The notes beneath the pieces are model-generated. The model saw nothing but the letters and a program-made list of their open reading frames with translations, was not told the DNA's origin and did not search any database. The translations under genes were made by a program, and so were the position numbers. From an uncultured Mycoplasmatota bacterium (GTDB lineage: Bacteria; Bacillota_I; Bacilli_A; RF39; UBA660), in contig CAMLYN010000014.1 of the NCBI GenBank assembly GCA_946491675.1, forward strand, positions 1-15,842: a stretch of DNA of 15,842 bases, given 5' to 3'. Shown one piece after another: positions 14,702 through 15,842 of this stretch; the stretch's first letter is position 1; each line of letters opens with the position of its first letter.

Positions 14702-14749
14702 AATCACCAATATTAATTAGGTGATTAAAATGAAAAAATTAATATTGGT
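14702..14749 (+). promoter_or_regulatory. Two mutually exclusive hairpins around the spoIIR ribosome site and start
   Basis: Structure A: 14706-14718 and 14737-14749 are a perfect 13-bp inverted repeat. Its 18-nt loop holds the ribosome site AGGTGAT and the ATG at 14730. Structure B: AATCACC (14702-14708) pairs with GGTGATT (14720-14726), hiding the ribosome site. The arms overlap, so the two cannot form together. The right arm of A encodes the first residues of the SpoIIR signal peptide. A regulatory role is inferred. Confidence 0.55.
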
Positions 14750-15248
14750 TATTTTTATAATTGTTTGCTTTTATGTTTCATTAGGCCATGTTAGTAGTTT
14801 AGTAATACCAGAAGATGCCTTAAGAATTAGAGTTATTGCTAATAGTAATGATGAATATGATCAAGATGTCAAAACAATTGTTAAAGAAAATATTCAATAT
14901 AAAATGTATGATTTATTAAAAGATACTAAAGGTGTTGATGAAGCAAGAAAGATAATTAATGATAATTTAGATAATATTGATAATGAGATTAGAAATACTT
15001 TACAGTCATTAAACTATAATTTAGGTTATGAAATTAATTATGGATTAAATTACTTTCCTAGTAAGGAATATAAAGGAATTACTTATAATGAAGGATATTA
15101 TGAATCATTAGTTATTACTTTAGGAGAAGGTAAAGGTGATAATTGGTGGTGTGTTTTATTTCCTCCTTTATGTTTAATTGAAGCAGAAGCTAGTGATGAT
15201 GTTGAATATACATCTTTTGTTAAAGAATTATTAGAAAAATATTTGTAA
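14730..15248 (+). CDS. spoIIR: Stage II sporulation protein R
   Basis: The protein has 172 residues. A hydrophobic N-terminal signal/anchor (about residues 3-22, LILVIFIIVCFYVSLG) is followed by the SpoIIR domain with IPEDALRIRVIANSND and DQDVKTIVKENI. The typical GYYESLVITLGEGKGDNWWCVLFPPLC occurs near residues 128-155. SpoIIR is made in the forespore under sigma-F and secreted into the intermembrane space. There it triggers SpoIIGA to process pro-sigma-E in the mother cell. It is shorter than the 224-residue Bacillus protein, mainly at the C-terminus. ATG 14730 is preferred over GTG 14721, which lies within the ribosome site. A sigma-F promoter is not obvious in the 39-nt gap and may lie within the preceding gene. 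Its presence argues for endospore formation. Confidence 0.92.
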   Translation: MKKLILVIFIIVCFYVSLGHVSSLVIPEDALRIRVIANSNDEYDQDVKTIVKENIQYKMYDLLKDTKGVDEARKIINDNLDNIDNEIRNTLQSLNYNLGYEINYGLNYFPSKEYKGITYNEGYYESLVITLGEGKGDNWWCVLFPPLCLIEAEASDDVEYTSFVKELLEKYL

Positions 15249-15297
15249 ATTTAAATATTTTATTTATTATTTAATTGATTTGTTATTTGTTATTGAT

Positions 15298-15327
15298 AAG
15301 GCTAAAGAGTAAAATCTTTAGCTTTTA
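15298..15327 (+). terminator. Intrinsic terminator after spoIIR
   Basis: GCTAAAGA (15301-15308) and TCTTTAGC (15315-15322) form an 8-bp stem with a 6-nt loop, extendable by a G-T and two A-T pairs, followed by TTTTATT. It closes the salvage-spoIIR unit. Confidence 0.85.
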
Positions 15328-15371
15328 TTAAAAATATTTAATAAATATTCCGTGTGTGTGTAATTTGTATA

Positions 15372-15400
15372 TTGACTAATAAATTGTTTTAAGTTAAAAT
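15372..15400 (+). promoter_or_regulatory. Promoter of the pilin-like gene
   Basis: TTGACT (15372-15377), a 17-nt spacer and TAAAAT (15395-15400), a strong sigma-A match. The predicted start near 15407 gives a leader of about 63 nt, much longer than for other genes here. The leader holds a 7-bp inverted repeat TATGAAA/TTTCATA (15404-15410, 15435-15441) and the ribosome site AAAGGAG. Confidence 0.65.
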
Positions 15401-15469
15401 TAATATGAAAGTAAGGAATATAAAAAATAAAATGTTTCATACTAATATTTATAAAAGGAGTAGTTTTTA

Positions 15470-15842
15470 ATGAAAAAAGAAATTAAGTTAACAAAATTAG
15501 GCTTTACTTTAATTGAGTTATTAGCTGTAATTATTATTTTAGCTATAGTAGCCCTTATTGCAACACCAATTATATTGGATGTAGTAGAAGATGCGCGTAT
15601 ATCAGCAGGCAAATCAGAAGCACAAATGATCTATAGTGGAATTAATAATTATTGTGCAACTGAAGATATGAAGTATCAGTTAGATAATAATTATACTAGA
15701 ATATGTACAAGTAGTATGAATGCTGATACCGTAAAAGAGATGGTAAATTTAGGAAATGCTAAAATTAATGAAGTTAGTTATAATGGAAGTAAGTTAACTA
15801 ATTTAGTGATTGAAAGTAATGGCCATACATTCAAATTATGTA
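15470..15842 (+). CDS. Type IV pilin-like/pseudopilin protein (partial, cut by window end)
   Basis: 124 codons are visible without a stop before the window ends. The class III prepilin signal is clear: a short basic leader ending in Gly11, then F12-T-L-I-E16 and a hydrophobic helix (LLAVIIILAIVALIATPII). Cleavage and N-methylation by a PilD/ComC-type prepilin peptidase would fall between Gly11 and Phe12, with the Glu at +5. After the helix comes a polar domain with two cysteines (YCATED and RICTSS) that could form a disulfide. It could be a ComGC-like competence pseudopilin or a surface pilin. The spacing ahead (AAAGGAG, 15454-15460) supports ATG 15470. Its own promoter and the upstream terminator separate it from spoIIR. 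Neighbouring pilus genes, if any, lie outside the window. Confidence 0.88.
   Translation, partial: MKKEIKLTKLGFTLIELLAVIIILAIVALIATPIILDVVEDARISAGKSEAQMIYSGINNYCATEDMKYQLDNNYTRICTSSMNADTVKEMVNLGNAKINEVSYNGSKLTNLVIESNGHTFKLC

Noticed and set aside
15351..15360. Short GTGTGTGTG run as a phase-variable microsatellite
   Set aside because: The run is only about five dinucleotides, and it lies upstream of the -35 box instead of within the spacer or the coding sequence.
1..15842. CRISPR array, tRNA or rRNA genes
   Set aside because: I saw no regularly spaced repeats, no tRNA cloverleaf landmarks and no conserved rRNA segments in this window.

Overview
The window is AT-rich throughout, uses TGA only as a stop, and carries a SpoIIR homologue and Bacillota-type operons. 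It therefore most likely comes from a very low-GC, spore-forming Bacillota in the wider Bacilli/Erysipelotrichia area, not a Mollicute with the UGA-Trp code. Every intact gene is on the + strand. Exact taxonomy cannot be read from the sequence alone.

Layout. (1) 1-1958: the last codons of an upstream gene (probably rapZ by synteny), then yvcK and whiA, closed by a terminator. (2) 1984-3168: one unrecognised 394-residue soluble protein with its own promoter and terminator. (3) 3242-8798: a tightly packed run with gdpP-like DHH phosphodiesterase, rplI, dnaB, a membrane-anchored G5/M23 peptidase, walJ and rlmH. In Bacillus the gdpP-rplI-dnaB and walJ-rlmH blocks are separated by purA and walRK-yycHI. 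Here one peptidase gene fills that interval. (4) 8799-11863: an accessory island of two diverged AAA_14/DUF4143 ATPase genes, separated by a 293-bp second copy of the 3' end of rlmH. (5) 11864-14690: nucleoside salvage (deoD, cdd, pdp) plus a stand-alone CinA C-terminal (PncC-like) amidase. (6) 14730-15248: spoIIR, whose ribosome-binding site and start codon lie in the loop of a 13-bp perfect inverted repeat. (7) 15470-end: a type IV-pilin-like gene with a strong promoter, cut by the window edge.

How the genes fit together. The core genes serve wall and carbon control (YvcK, WhiA, WalJ, M23 peptidase), cyclic di-AMP turnover (GdpP-like), translation (bL9, RlmH) and replication (DnaB). The salvage operon recycles purine and pyrimidine nucleosides. 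SpoIIR is the signal that activates sigma-E processing during sporulation.

The most unusual region is rlmH to deoD. The rlmH 3' end is a known integration hot spot in staphylococci (SCC elements), but no ccr recombinase is present here. The full-length left copy, truncated right copy, 98% identity of the rlmH copies and only about half identity of the two ATPases suggest that a DNA segment carrying an rlmH 3' fragment and an ATPase gene was inserted by homologous recombination. The second notable signal is the pair of mutually exclusive hairpins around the spoIIR start. All percentages and comparisons were made by eye.
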